Below, in pieces: positions 1 to 14,600 of a DNA stretch of 64,000 bases. Location: assembly GCA_008508345.1 (NCBI GenBank), contig QNGE01000917.1, positions 129,363 through 193,362 on the forward strand. Direction: 5' to 3'. A program made the translations under genes and the position numbers. The first letter of the stretch is position 1. Every line of letters starts with the position of its first letter. The notes beneath the pieces were generated by a model that was given only the letters and a program-made list of their open reading frames with translations, was not told the DNA's origin and did no database searches. Source of the DNA: Paragonimus westermani (lineage: Eukaryota; Platyhelminthes; Trematoda; Plagiorchiida; Troglotrematidae).

Positions 1-916
1 GGACGTAGTCATTTTCAGTAGTTAGGTCCCTTCCCGTCCCCTTCTTTTTCGTTCTCTCTTTCTATATAGGGTTTGCTGTTTCTTCATGGTTGTGTGGCAG
101 TTAAGCATTAGTGTGAACCACTGATGTATTGCTGTCTATGATGTGATGATGATGATTCTAATTGATATCCAGTGGGAAGAGGTCACTTCAAGGATGGTGA
201 AGAGTTAGTCAAGACGTACTGCGAAATCTCTAAAATGTTCACGTGATGCATTTCAGTTTCCGAAAAACTGAAAATGTATCTCACTACACTCTGTTACGTC
301 TTGTCTCACAGTTTGTTTATTCATTGTGACCTTGTAGTTAGTTCTCAGCCATTTTAGTGTTCCAGTGTGCCTGGTTCACACGTGTTTAAATATCCATCAG
401 AGCTACATCAAACATTATGGTTCATATTCATACATATTCGTAAAAGGAACGTCCTTCCTAGGTCCGAGAACAGACAATAAATTAAATTACACTAGCAATC
501 TCGTGATCTTCTCGCCTACCATAATTTCACACGCTTTCCGGTTTGGACACTGAATTTATCCTCCCTGGCCCACCCATACTAAACCGCACTTTGTACGTGA
601 TGTTCCCGATTTACAATGCCAACAGTGTTAAATATGTGAGTGAAAAAACATGTTAAATGAAACAGTCCCAACTCTTTTCTAGGCATGACATACTGGTTTA
701 GGGTGTTTTATCTCACCCTCTCACGCAGACATTTCTAAACACCTCTCCCAAAGGTCACGTCTACCATCAATAGTTCAACAACTGTTGGCCGCTAGGAATA
801 AGACGTACTCAAATGCAACAGTTTGAAGCATAACGGACAAAAGTCCTAGGAGTAATGTCTTTACAACAAATACGTGGGTTGACGACCACTTCAGAGCGGC
901 TGCGTTTCAGTCCCCT

Positions 917-949
<33 letters not shown>

Positions 950-3900
950 AACAAACAAGCCAGTCATACTGAAATTGATTTGTGACAACCAAGCTTTCAT
1001 TTGTCTAGATATCCAACCAAACGCAAATTGAACAATGTCAAAAAACATTATAGGAGTTATGGCACACAAAAGTGAGCTTAAAACATTATCAATGAATACT
1101 ACACCCAGAATAAGTTTAAAATTAACGCGTACTATCTGCATATGTTTATGTGTCAGTCCACTCACTTTCGGGTGAAGTTTAAAGTGGAAAATCATTAGTT
1201 TAGATGCTCGTCAGCTACGTCAATCAAACTCTCTAATGGTAGCAGTGTTTCATACGGTAACTCATGCAGTGTTTAAAAAATTGGCAGGGAGGCAGATATC
1301 ACTCAGACTGCGTGGATTCGGTAAATAAGTTTCAGCTAAACTTCCTCGTCTGACTGCATTTTTACAGACGTGCCGTGGTCAGGTATCCGTTTGCCTGGAG
1401 TCGTAAGACGGTTGTTTTTTGCGTTCGACTTGGTACACATCGTTCACGTGGTTTTTGACGAGTATCGACCGCTCACACACTGACCGCTCTGCACTAATTC
1501 ACCAATCATGGATTCATCTGATTGTCTGACTTTTCGAACCAGAACGGTTTATTAGTGGTATGAAATTTTTGGTTTGTAAGATACTTCAGCTTTAACAACT
1601 GACAGTGTAATCACGGGTGATCACTTCAGTCCGTTAGGCTGACCACGTTGAAGTTCGTGTATCGGCTGGAACGCTACCACATTGTATTTTGATAATGGTC
1701 GTGTAATCCATCCAACTACTTGAGCCATAACTGACTCACTAGTTAGGTACAGTATGACGTCACCTCTGTTTGGGATAAAAACCGACATCATAAATAAGAA
1801 GTCGAGGTTCTTCCAACCTCAGGTATATACATTACTTCGAGCTCTAGCAGGAGAAACGTTTTGATCACTTGATTCTTTCGAATCGAAACAGAAAGAGAAG
1901 TGTATTTATTTCCAAAGGTACAGCCTTAGAGATAAGACTTATCGTTTACCAACATATCGCTGTGTTTGGCAGGAGAATATACACATATATGCTTTGTATA
2001 AGCGAAGAAGGTCGTTCCCGGCCACGATCTTGTCAAATGCAGTTAATTTGCTACAGATAAAGAGTTTTCTGTCACTATAGACCAAATATTCACATTTGCT
2101 TGCTGAGCACACTCCTTCGGCAGTTTGTTCGAACCATTTAGTCAGATACAGATTGGTATTACACATTTCTAACGCATGTAGGCTAAATCAGCTCACACGA
2201 AAATATGCGGAATTAATGCTGGGACAAATGTAGCCTATGATTTGAGTTATTCAAGAAAATCCAGCCTTCGATTTCCGTCTAATACAATGAAATAGCCACT
2301 ATAGTTAGCAGTAACCTATTACCCTTTGACTATCGGCATGTAAAACACTACTTTTCAGACACAAGTTATTCAGTGTAGAAATGTGACGAATCCTCTCCTA
2401 GGAAACATTGGCAAAACGTTATGCTTATTGCAGCAGATGAAGCAATTACTTCCAATTCGACAGACAATATAATTTGAACTGCCGTAAACTATTCTCTTAT
2501 TTCTTTTCCGTCGCGTATTTCATTTTACTGCTGGCCAAATGATTATTTTCTTAAACGATTTCATGGTTTCAAACAGATGGATGAAAATGTCATCCAGTCC
2601 TTAGTCACAGAGATCATAATGAACTACTCGGGATTAGGGATTACAAAATCGGTCTCACGTAATTCAGTGTTTGTTGGCCTGATTTGTTGGTAACATCGCA
2701 AATGGAACGGTACGCTTCGTTATAAGTGTAGAGAACCACAGAACGCACAAAACCGATAGGGCATAACACGTGACGTGATCCGGGAGACTCTTTTTGGTAT
2801 TACTTTGCAGTAGGTCTGATCGATATCTTGATTTCAAACTTACCACCTCTTTTTATAACTGTACCTGCATGAAGATGAATTATCAAGACTCACCTTAAAA
2901 TTTTTAACCATCACGGAACCTCCTGTTTATGGACAACTTTTCGAATATGCCGATTAAAACGTCCCTGTTAAGATTTATACACAACTTCTAGAACAGGCGT
3001 TACAACTACAAATTATTTGCGGAATTTTTCAGCAGTCGTACATTACGATACCATCATTTTATCTCGGCAGTGTGTTGAAAATGCTTATGTTTATATACGG
3101 CTTTGTGTAAGAATCGTTTTGGATTCAGCATTTTGAAGGTCGATTGTATTCAAAATAACACGATTTTCGTGCCTTCCTCATACCTATTGCAGCGAATTTC
3201 CAAATTTTAACACTAATTTACTGTCTCGCTAAGGTGGTCCACAGAACATGTGCTTGTGTCTTACTAGTCATCGTATGCTATCAGACTATTCTCCAAAACT
3301 AAATGCTTGGTTTCAACAACACTGCTTACGTTATCAATCAAAATTTAAACACACGGAGTTTCTGTTCTCCCAATCCATCCATCTTTTGTTACCGTCATAA
3401 CAGTGACGTTTTGTGCTGTTTGGAAACTGGTTAGCTAAGTGCAGTGCATTCCATGCATTAAGACGTAAAAAAAACTGCGCAGATTGTCTCTGAATCCCCT
3501 AATTCTATCTATTTTATTCCGTACTCGATTTTCACGCTGATGCTGTATGACAGCTGGTCCGAGATTACGCATTTTTAGACCTTGTTTGCTGAGTAACAGA
3601 GAAAATTAGCTTCAAGGGAATCGAATGGTTTTCGATTTTTCTCCAACCAGCACGGATTGTGTTTTTTCTACACTTTCAAAGTTCCTCTGACCACACCATT
3701 TTTAGTTAATTACTATTCTTCATATTCTTACTAAACGCTACTATGCCAAACATTCCATATCGTCAACTGATCGTACGACACGCTTTCGACCGTAGATCAG
3801 TGTCCAGTCATCAACTGATTGATTACGCGGTTAGTTAGATGTACTTTTCTACTCAGATTTCCTGTACAGATCCAATTGATTTTCAAATTGTGGGTCACTG

Positions 3901-6900
3901 CTATTTCTGAATTGCCACCTTGAAAAGAACAGTAAGGGCGCGTGCCAACTCGAGTTGAGGTCATGGCTGGTACACACGAGTTGAGTACACAGGCACATGG
4001 CACTTAACACTCATTTAATTGTTGTTCATTCTGTTTGGTGAATGTCCCAAATTCTCAAAAAACAATTAAATCTCTTAACACAGTGAGGCTTTTTGTGCAA
4101 GAAAACTTACTAGCGGTGGCTGTGAAGAATGCATACAACTGCGAAATTGACTACAACTGGTCACATGTCGACGTGCCAAGTTGTACACGAGAAGAATGAG
4201 TCCGCACCGCGTAATCGGCCAATCGTTGATCGGACATCGACTTATGACCATGACACGTTAAAATGACAAATTGTCGTGAAACCTTATTAACAGTAATGGA
4301 GATCGTAACCAAAGCGGAAGAAAGAATGATCAGGACCACCATGTGTACGTAGCCTGCTATGTGGGTCTATAAATTTTACTGCAGATGAACGGGAACGGCA
4401 TCTGTAATCCAAATGGAATCGTGGGATAAAAATGGACTGTGACAGACATTAACGTTTGGCGATGCGATTAGTTGATATGAAGCCAACCAGACTCGTTGCA
4501 ACTACCGCATCACTTGTTATATTTGCTGAATACCCTCGGTACATTCAGGCGTTCAGGACTCATGTGAACATGAGAGTTATAGTAAGTTAAACATCAACTG
4601 GACTTCAAACTATCATGTGCTGGTTACTCTCAGTCACCCTACAATTTAACGTGGTCACTTTATTTTGTCCTTCCTGTAAACAACCGTACATCCGAGTGTC
4701 TGTCCTACACTAGCTACTCAGATTGGTATGACATTGGATTTGTCTTGTGACCGTCTTGGAATGAGTTCCTTCCAAAATTATCAATTTCAGTGACAGTGTA
4801 CGTAAGCGTGGTTTGTGCCTATTGTTGAGGGATGTTGTAGGGAAGATTGCTTTATTTATAAAAAGTACGCTTACATTTGAAGACAGGTACTCTGATTATT
4901 GGGTTAACTAAACCGTTGCCGCACAAACTAACCTCAAGACCGGTGAGCTCAGCACTGGGCTTAGTAAGATGATGGATGGACCCGACTGTTTGTTGGTGGG
5001 CCATACCGAAGTAACTGCGCTATGGACAGGCCTATGTGATTTTATCGTTTAAACGTGTCACTAGACGTCTTTCCGTAACGTACCACAGTAATCATTCCGA
5101 TCACTTTAAATACGTCCTTCTCAGCGAACGCTAGCCGACTATGTGATACACAACCTTTGTTAGGCATGTTCATTTCATCGCTGCAAACAGTCAGCTCTCT
5201 GATCAGAGCTGTCCCCTTCCTGACAATGACCTGTATTTGCAAGCTTTGGTGCATTGATCAAGCGAATTACAGGTCGTCTTTGTGCGAGATTTTCCACAAG
5301 GAAGAGCTTTTCAGTCACCAATTTCTGAAATAATGCTAATTCGCTACTTTCGACCATACAATTGTCTTTCTTATGAGTTGATGTACTTTTGCAATGCGGC
5401 AGCAGAAACAGTACGTCCAGATGCTACAAGTGCTCTACCTGCTGATCCACTGAAAGTTACTACGAGACAGTCAAATTGTATCACAGAAAAATAGCGCGAA
5501 CGATTTCAGATTATACTGTTTGCGAAGGCCTGCTTAGGTATTCGCAACCCTGGTTTATGTTATGTGTTCCATATGACATTCTTGGTTAAATGGATAGCTT
5601 CATAGCTGAACCGGTAAAACATTTGCCTCAAATGGATGTGCTGTTTCTTTCATTGGTTGGGCTGAGTCTTAGCCCAGACTGTCCACAGTTGAGTCTATTC
5701 CAAATTTTCGGCCCCTACCATGTGAGGTATTGATAATGTTCTTCAATATTATAACCAGTGAAAAGGTGACCAGAGGGTTCCGGGTTCATTGCTATATTAT
5801 TCGCGTAGAAAACTTAAGAGACCTTTTGAGTTTGGTATCCTTATAGAGCTACAGGTAAAAACTCCAAGATCTTGCAACGCAGGTAAATGAATCTTCCTCT
5901 ATGTTAAACTCTGCCAAGGAACTTCAGATGCTTCTCCAATTTGAACAAACCTATCAAGATACACCGTTTTGCAGAACATCGTCATTTTAGAAGTGGCAGT
6001 GCGCATGGAGTTAACTGACCAAGTGCTTCATAATATCCATGCTCATATCATAGAACAATGAACTAATTACCTCGGGGATACCATGGAATATGAGCATAAT
6101 CGATAGATTCAAGTGAATGAAAATAGTTTTATAAATCAATAAAACAGTTTTTACTTTAGCAAACAGTTCTGAGTACATTCTCATCTTATTCTGATAGAGC
6201 TGTGTCATGCCAATATACGCCAAGAAAGTTACTGGTCAAAAATAACACCACGGACAAAGTGGTTGCATAAAACACAAACCAGCATTTGTTATGGTAATGA
6301 TCATAAATAAACCGGATTTCAGACACTCATTGTTAATTCGAATGGGTTGATAGAAAGGGATCACACTGTTGCGTCGGCTGGGTGTGTATGCTTGACCATG
6401 ACAACCTCAAGGTGTGAACGGGTAATGCAATCGGGTTGCGATCACTTCGGCTGTAGACAGAATGCGCCAGTTGTTCGTTTGTGTTGCGTCCGCATCTTGT
6501 TTTTGTCCTCTGCCTCTAATGTACATATCCTCGTTGATGACTCACACAGTTGTCTATATCATGATTGGACTCACATCGATCGAACATGACCAGACGAGTC
6601 CGGTTTATGGCACGTATTTATGGTCGAATGGCCCATACTGACAAAACAGCAGTACCACATCAAACACACTATGGACAAAGCTACTGGGCAAAACTATACT
6701 GGTGAGGGTGGGTAACTGTCGGCTGTTTTGGGATACATCATTTTTGGCATCCCGTAGTGCGTAATCCGCGAAATCATTGCTCTCTATCAGTCTGATATGT
6801 AGAATTTGTGCGCGTTACTCCCACGACTGGCGAGACGTACAGGTGGGACCACAACGGTAAGAACTTGACAAACAAAATAGACATAGGTATACTAAGACGT

Positions 6901-9225
6901 CGCAACCCCGGGGAGTTGTTCTATTCACTCTGAATTGGAGGAGAGTTCTAAATGACTCCCACTGTGTACAATGTTACACTGGTCAAACTGTAAGCTGTAT
7001 CGCTGAATCACTCAGTTGCCGACCAAAACCTGTGGCCACGTACATGTATGTACACCTATAAGCAAGATAGACGCACACATAATCGGTCTACCTCTCAGTC
7101 CAAAAATGACAAGAAATGGCGGTTTGGTGTCAAAGTTTGCATTAAACTTAAAAATACCACGGAAACCAAAATGTTGGTGCATATTCCCTCAAACGGTATG
7201 AACTGTATTCGGTGGATAAGCGACCATGTGAACAACACACAGCCCGAGGTTAATGCTAACGTACATCCTCTCAATGGCCAGTCCATGAACCGCTTATTTC
7301 ATCGCAGCCTATTCATCCAGACAAATTTACCACAGAAATAATCGAGTCCCAGTCATTAAATGATGAACTGTGTAGTTTACTTAGCACATAACATCAGTGA
7401 GGTGGTACCTGTGTATTAACTGTATTATCGGTAAGAATTACTACTGGTCCAAACCGTCCAGGAATGAACTGTTCTAACGGAGAGGTGAGGCCAGATTGCC
7501 ACTGAACAGTCTGCTTCTTGGCTCATGTCACATATGCATGCCATGAATCAGCGGTAGTCAACTAACTAACCGTCACAAGATGTACATGACTAAAAATCGA
7601 GTAGTCTTGAATTTGGTTGGTTCAAAGTTGAAAATCACTTAATATTACTTGTTCCTTCCACGTTCCTACAAACGTTTCCGTTAACTCCTTTCAAAATGGA
7701 GTATTATCGTCGAGTTTGACTCTTATTAGGGCTTATCAGTAGTGCATGTCTTGTACACTACCGGAGCTTGTACTGCCCGTATGTTTTTATTAATTAACCC
7801 TGTTGATCGTTGCCGTATTGCTGTCAAGTTAAGCACGATAGAATTATCACACCTTAACGCCAAACCTCATTCGCTTACGAGTGGTGACGAGATTCACCCG
7901 AAAGTCTCAATAACAGGCATAGTGTCTACCTGTTGACTCGAGTCTCATACTACTTGTCGAATCAGACTGGTTAGAAAATCTATCCGATTGTGAATGTTGT
8001 GACCACATATGAGTGATGTTCGACCTAAACCGGATGCCTATGTAATAGGATTTAGAGAACATCACATCTCAGGTGGGAGATACTGTATACCTGTTCTTGA
8101 AAAACATTTATTTAGTAATCGCGTAGATACTCTGGGAAGACTGTAGGAATGTACGCAGTTTTCAGCAGGATAGAACGTTTTAAAATGGATGTGGGACGAC
8201 AGAAACTAGTCCATACAGCCGGCATAGTATTCTTCTATCGGGGTTCAAAGCAATAACAGTTGTTAAACTTTTGACAGAGGTGAACATTTTTCTTTGCCCT
8301 TCATTCATCGATTCCAATATATAACATCTGGTGACAGTTTCAGACACAACCCAAAAATCCCCAATTTACCAATCCTCTTTGTATAGGCTTTATATGTTAG
8401 ATAAGAATGGTAATCCCACTCATTGTCTGGGCGCATTAATAGGGAATGCTCTAATATTTAACGATAAGAGCGTCTGAATGAGGAAAGCCATGCTTTGAAA
8501 CCTTCAGTGGGATCACTTAGTTCCGGACGATTAATTTCCAACATCACTGTCTATTCTGTGACACGAGGAAGGATCAAGCATTAAGCGTTATTTAAAAAAT
8601 CCTCTTCTTTGGGAACAACTGGTAGACAAGAACAATAATCATCATGTCACATGGTTCTACATGACTGGCCTGGAGGAAAAGCCAGAAAAACATTTTCACC
8701 TCTTCCCTGATAAGGATTACTTCCACTCAGAATGTTTATTGTTTGTTGACAGATTCATATTTTCATTCAAAATTCATTCTAATTCAGCTGAGCGAACCGC
8801 TCCTTTCTGGTTCCATTTAGTTTATGATCTGAAACCTCATGTTACCTAAACTGAGAGTAAAAAGAGACAAGGGAACCTGAAACTGAAGGAAATGTGACTG
8901 TCTGTTTCGAAAACAACAACATGGAACTCATTCCCAAGTGGGCCAGCCGAGAACTGTGTCTAAATGTGAAGGTTAGATTCAGGTATGGTCGTTGTTCAAC
9001 CTGAAATACTCTAAATCTCCAACTTCTCTTAAACGCTGGAACCATGTTCAGCTGGTTCCATGAAATCAGTAACTTCAATCTAACTAAAAATTCTTGATCA
9101 AGTAGTTATTGATTTGCGTGAACAGAGCGATTTTGTTTACTCTCCATTTGAAATGGTCGGGTGAGCTGAACAGTAAGGTTGTACCCAAATTTTTGAATAT
9201 AATCATTCAGTGATTTCTAATGAGA
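1..9225. other. Gene-free stretch, 5' part of window
   Basis: I see no recognisable protein-coding exon on either strand here. All open frames are short and resemble no family I know. Apart from the CA microsatellite at 918-948, the only hint of structure is a weak tRNA-like passage near 5590-5630, where a possible A-box is followed by a region rich in GCC and TTTG. That passage is too diverged to call. The stretch is probably intergenic, or belongs to the 5' end of the downstream gene if that gene has remote non-coding exons. Confidence 0.5.
918..948. repeat. (CA)15 microsatellite
   Basis: An uninterrupted CA dinucleotide run of 31 bases. Read on the minus strand it is a (TG)n run, and it creates a Val-Cys repeat in a fortuitous open frame. 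A perfect run of this length is usually polymorphic in copy number. Confidence 0.97.
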
Positions 9226-9300
9226 GGTTACTGGCTACTGTGGTTAACTGGTTGGTCTCATAAGCAAGAAGACAGGAGTGCAACTTTCGATCGAGACGAG
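9226..9300 (+). repeat. tRNA-like (SINE-type) fragment
   Basis: The passage contains an A-box-like stretch (TGGCTACTGTGG followed by TTAACTGG). About 45 bases later comes a degenerate B-box-like stretch (GAGTGCAACTTTC). This spacing is that of a pol III internal promoter in a tRNA or tRNA-derived SINE. The B box is poor, and no acceptor stem can be folded, so this is at best a decayed SINE head. It could be chance. Confidence 0.3.
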
Positions 9301-11367
9301 GATATGCGTTGCTGATTAGCTCCAATAAGAGCAGAACTCGGGCCCAACGCTCCTTTTCGAAGTGAGATAGCCGAGAGCTTTGTTTGCGTGCAAAAGCTGC
9401 GATCAGTTGTGGATGGTTTTCAATTGGAGATAGGAAATTCTATTGTGGAGAAACTGTAATTTCCCATCAAATGCCTTCAGATAGCCTACGAAGGAGTGAG
9501 GAGCAATATTTTTAACTGGTCCACTTCTGTACATATTATAAGCACCGGGAAATAGAAGTGTACTTGATAAAATCCGAACTTGCTGCCTTGTGATGGGGTA
9601 AACAAAAAACCTCTGTCCCTAGAATAACGCGACTGTCTGCACTAGTTGCCTCTAAGTCGAGTTAAATAAACAAGTACAAGAAACAACCTTTTTTGCTCTA
9701 AAAAGTGTAAGATAAACAGAAAAATACGGGGTATTTATTTGGCACATAGTTACCTACAAACATTCAGGAATCAGAAGACTGAAGGGCAGCCAGTAAAACA
9801 GTAGTCAGGGTGACTAAGCCAACAATGAGCACCGTGGAATACAGATGTGCTCAAAGGAACCTATGAACTAATATCTAACAGCACTAAGAGTGACGGCTCG
9901 GGTTTGCAACTTTTTTGAGTTATCAGGGATGGTATCAAACTTAATCAAATGGTCATTCGCATTCGTAGCGCTGTGATGACGAAAGAAATGTTAACAGTGA
10001 GACAATTACATAATGTCCAACGTACTGACAGTTGTAACAACGGAGTGGCAGCAGAGGGGCAAGTAAAATACCTAACTAACATAAAGAGAACGGTGCTTAT
10101 TGAGGCTGGCTGGATACTAGCGAGATTCGCAATGCGTCCTTCTCAGTTTTATGGTAATGGGAATGAGCGAACAGAACATAAATGTCCGACCTTTGAAACA
10201 GTGTACAGGAAACGTCGAAAGGAGAACCACTTCGCCCATCACGACGACCACTGAAACGTTAGATGTCCAACAGGTGTTCAACTGTGTTCACGGTGATAAC
10301 GAATCAAAATAGAGTTACACCCACTGTCTTAATGAAGGTTAACGATAGCGCTGTAAGTTAGATTCCAATGCAACTGATGGTGTCATACTATCAGATTACC
10401 TCAAAGAATCGACCAAAGAACATCTCTAATACACAACATGGCGGACAGGCTTCGAAGAAATCTATTTAATACGCATATTCAACTGAATAGCGATAACACA
10501 GTGATTAGAGTCATAACAGCTTCGTGAAGGAAAATCTGAACACAAACTAGTTGGTTCGTTTGTGTTAGACTGTCGATCACGCCCGATGACAATGGCAGAG
10601 CAATTGTGATCACGTTTTTCATTGTAAACGGACATTTAATATTGATTCACGGTTGGGATTCCATAAAAGTATAGATTTCGTGATTTTCCATCGGGACAGC
10701 TATCTTCCCATGTTGCAGAAGTCGCAGCTGTTCGATCACTGCCGTTTTGCGTTGGATTCATTTTTGGGCTGTATGTGGAGTAATATTAATCCTTCTGTAG
10801 CAAAGAATGATATGGCGGTTGAGTTACCTAGACATGAAACATTTCGAAACGGGGGATGGACCATTTGTTGGAACTAAAAGTAACACCACCAGTAGACTAA
10901 CCTACCGACTAGGTCGATCAGATTGTGATAATGTTGAAGAATTTGATGATATTCGTGTACGAATTAATGACCAGGTCATTGAACGTTGTACCCTGCAGGG
11001 AACAATTCATGCAACCGACTTTAGACGACACTGTGCTCGACTTGAACCGGGCCGGTTTATGTAAAAATTGATTTGTCTTCCGCACACTGGCAGCTGATTT
11101 TCGATGAAGAATCTAGTTATGCAAGTTCGTTCGGCACTTCTTTTGGATAACTTTAGTGCCCACGTTTATAGTTCAGATTATAGGTGTCCAGCGGTTTCCC
11201 GGAAACGCCCATTTGATGCGCTAGACAAATGAGAAGAATCGACGCCTGTTACAACCGCTTTGCTGATGTATGGAAGAACGAGTATGTAATATGATCAGAA
11301 TATTGAAACATTTCTACAGTAGTGCAGACCAGAAAGAGCAGCGTCATCACTAGATAAAACGAGTTAT

Positions 11368-11640
11368 CGGGGGACAGAAGTGACGCTTCATGGCCATCTA
11401 CTCACATCGGAAGAGGTCAGATAAAGTGAAGGCGATTCAGTATATGTTGGGCTCAAGGGATGTTAAGGCAGTTTCAGGTCAGTTCCGAGTCAGTTCCTCC
11501 CAAAGTTTGACAAATTATATACAGAGGAGTTAAATGGGTGTGAGGTGACGTTCCGTGTCTAGCGTTTTGGCGAAATAAAAAGGTTTATGGCGATGGCTCT
11601 GGTACTAGCGTACTACAATGCTCAGCAATCAGACCGAACC
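11368..11640 (+). mobile_element. Ty3/gypsy-type reverse transcriptase fragment, frameshifted
   Basis: Several pieces of a Ty3/gypsy pol protein appear in the expected order but in different plus-strand frames. First comes VTLHGHLLTSEEV (family pattern: GH.lt..GV), then DKVKAIQYMLGSRDVKAV about 11420-11475 (family: dKv.AI..mp.P.dvkavR). After that come QFLPKFDKL at 11491 and, after further shifts, ALVLAYYN near 11600 (family: aPVLayyd). Together they cover the end of the RT thumb and the start of the RNase H linker. Frame changes and stops show it is dead. The upstream palm with the catalytic Asp pair is not recognisable. This is an old insertion upstream of the MRL gene. Confidence 0.7.
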
Positions 11641-14600
11641 TGGACGACTTGGAATGGTCACTCTAATAGATCCGTCCCTGTAAATCGAAGGCAAAACCCC
11701 GAGCAACTTTTGTCGGTGAAAATTCAGATATTGGGCCAGACTTGCCGCGAGAAGTATTTAAAAATCATATTTTTCCGGGATCTTAGTAAGGAAAGGATCT
11801 GAGTGAGCTTGCCGAAACTTGTCACTCAGTACAAATATAAAACTTACACTCACCCCTCAGAAGAGGATCCGATCGCTGGTGCTACTATCCGACAGCCAGA
11901 AACATCGTTTGAAACAATTTGAGTTGCAGCCAAACGCGAATTCTCCCTCAACTCTTGATATCATGTCAAAACTCGAAAACAATATCATATCAGTAATCAG
12001 CTTGCTCCCACCGAGAATCCTACAGAGATTGTACTACAGGGTACCTGAAGACGAGTAAACGTCGTCTGGACCAGTTGCACAGAGATATGAGTAAACCAGT
12101 TTCAGACCGAGCTATAGCCCAATTGACCGGATGTAGACATTCTGTCAACAATGAAGATGCTTTCTACCCTGCCCACCGAGTGCAATGGAGAAAATTTGTA
12201 ATGGTTAGCCTCAATCGTCAACCGGTGCCGAGATCATTCTCATGCACCCGCGCAACCCTGAATTCTGCGCCGGGGTGTTCGGGCATTTTGTTATTCTCCC
12301 TGCCTCGTACACAATTAGTTTAATACTATGAAACGCTAACTGTCTAACAGTAACCGAACACGTAATCGGCGATTGATATTAACCGATTTTCCCGCCTATG
12401 ACTTTTATATTTGACGTGTTGCATTTAGTCGAATGCTCATACACAGACGACAAATCTTGTTGGCCACAGTGTTGCTCTCGTGACATTCAAACACAGATCC
12501 GTGAAACCCTCATAAGTACCAGAAAGTTTCAATACCAGCATAATATTACATGTCATAGGAAACCAGCTCTGTTCATCGTTGGAAACCCGTGGACACGTTG
12601 TCCGTGGTTGAACCTTAAGAAAACCATTTCGACTATGCTGGAAAACAAAGCTTTTAGGTACCTCCGGTCGGCAGAGTCGGTGGCCATCTTTAAGTGCGAA
12701 TCACCATTCCGGGTACAGAGAGATTTGATAATCAGTGTCAGGATATCATGATAACAGACTCGTATTGATGTGTATGGTCGATGGTTTTATCGTTCCCCTT
12801 TCTAATACCTAATGGACACTTGAACTATAGTAGGCACGGAAATGTGCTCATGATGCACAGTTTTGATAACAGCTCTCTTTGCTGATACTATGGCTTTAGC
12901 ATCCGACTATGTAGGTTTGATCTCTGAGATGGGAAAATAATGGACCACGCCGTTAACTTCCCATTCTGCATAAGTTATATCTATCAGAGTGCAGAACATT
13001 GACTGTGCAACTTTTATCCAACGTACAGTTTGAGTGTGTTTGTTACCCATTATGTATATGATTTTCCCATGTAAGTTGCTGAACTCATTGCCTACCACTG
13101 ATTACATGGCTTATACGTCATTGTGTCGCTTTATAGAGTAAAATCTGTACAAAATCGCATTTACAAAATCGGTACATATCATCGTGTAAATTCGCGATTA
13201 TCGTAATGATCTGGCAATGGTGAAGTTGCTACGTTCCGAAGTGCATTGACATATGTGTGTTGCACTACGAGTGAGTGGAAAACACTCTCTCAATGGATAA
13301 ATTATCTTCGCACAATTTATCGCAGTAAACAAAGTTCATTTAAGGACTTGCCACAGAATAGCTTTTCTCCCGGACAAACTTTTAAAGAGCCTCATTCAAC
13401 GGAGCAGGTTTCAAACTCTCTTTTGCAATCAATATATTTCAGTTGATACGGTTGAAAGATAAATTTATTCAGATTCTCTTTCTGGCGATTTAGGTACACA
13501 AGTTTACACAACCTAGGTCGTTGTCCAGTAAACAAAAATGTGAAATCAATTATTGTGTTTATTTTTGCAGCAAGAGTGGCGTGAAAATACAGTGTATGAC
13601 ATCAGTTATGTTAGTCAATGTATCATTGTTTGAATAACCCAGCTTTCTTGGAACTGATCGACACTCAATGACGGAATTCCATCTCTGTTCATCCTGATTC
13701 ATCCGTGTAACCAACGCATTAAGCAGATATCTAAACTGCTCATCGCAACCATCACTATGCGTGGCAAACGTTTACCGCGCTTTTGTTGACCGTGGTGGAT
13801 GGTGGATGGTGGTTCGAACCCATATCCAATTGCCAAGTTACAGCTCATCAGAACTTGAGTCAATAATGGACAACCCGGATCATAATGTACATTTGTGTAT
13901 TATAATTCTTACATATTCTTATATGTGGGTCATGCTTACTTAACTGACTCTATTTCAGTTACGGAAAAAATGGGTTTTAAAAACTGAAAACTGAACGTCC
14001 TAGGTGAAAAAGCCATACTACTGGCCAGTTCTGTTGCTTAGGAAAGGTAGATTATGGAAGCTTGGACGAACTAACACATATCTTCAAGAAGGGGTACGTG
14101 TGGCACATAGTAGGCTTGGTGGTATATAGATCGAGATTAGTTTGCTGCAGCTACCGGAGCCAAAAGTCGGTTAAGCATATATTTCAGTATCAGAGGTGTG
14201 CAGCACCTCTGTTTAAAACGAAGATTTGGGTCAATTTTTCTTTCAGACGGTCATAAGCATCGTGTATCGTTTTGTAGTTAGGGCCAATGGATAACTAATA
14301 AACACATGAATCCGTCTCTTTCGTTTGCCATAGTTTGCGAGACTACCACGTTTCCATCTACTCATACAGTTACTAACCTAAAAACATCTGTGTCCTTTGA
14401 AAAGAGAGCAAATTGGTTGTTTAGGTAAACGCCAATATAACATCCTCCATCACCTGAGTTTGGCACTTGAAGTGATGTTTTCCATAAAGGAGTTCACTTG
14501 GGCAAAAACTGTTGGTAATTATTGAGTTTGTACAGACGTCAACTCTTATGCCAGATGTGATGTTGCATTATCCGTATGGTGAAATGCCTGACTTTGGCTC

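Noticed and set aside
809..1195. Minus-strand open frame of 128 codons with a Val-Cys repeat
   Set aside because: The repeat is just the (CA)15 microsatellite read through. The rest has no similarity or splice context.
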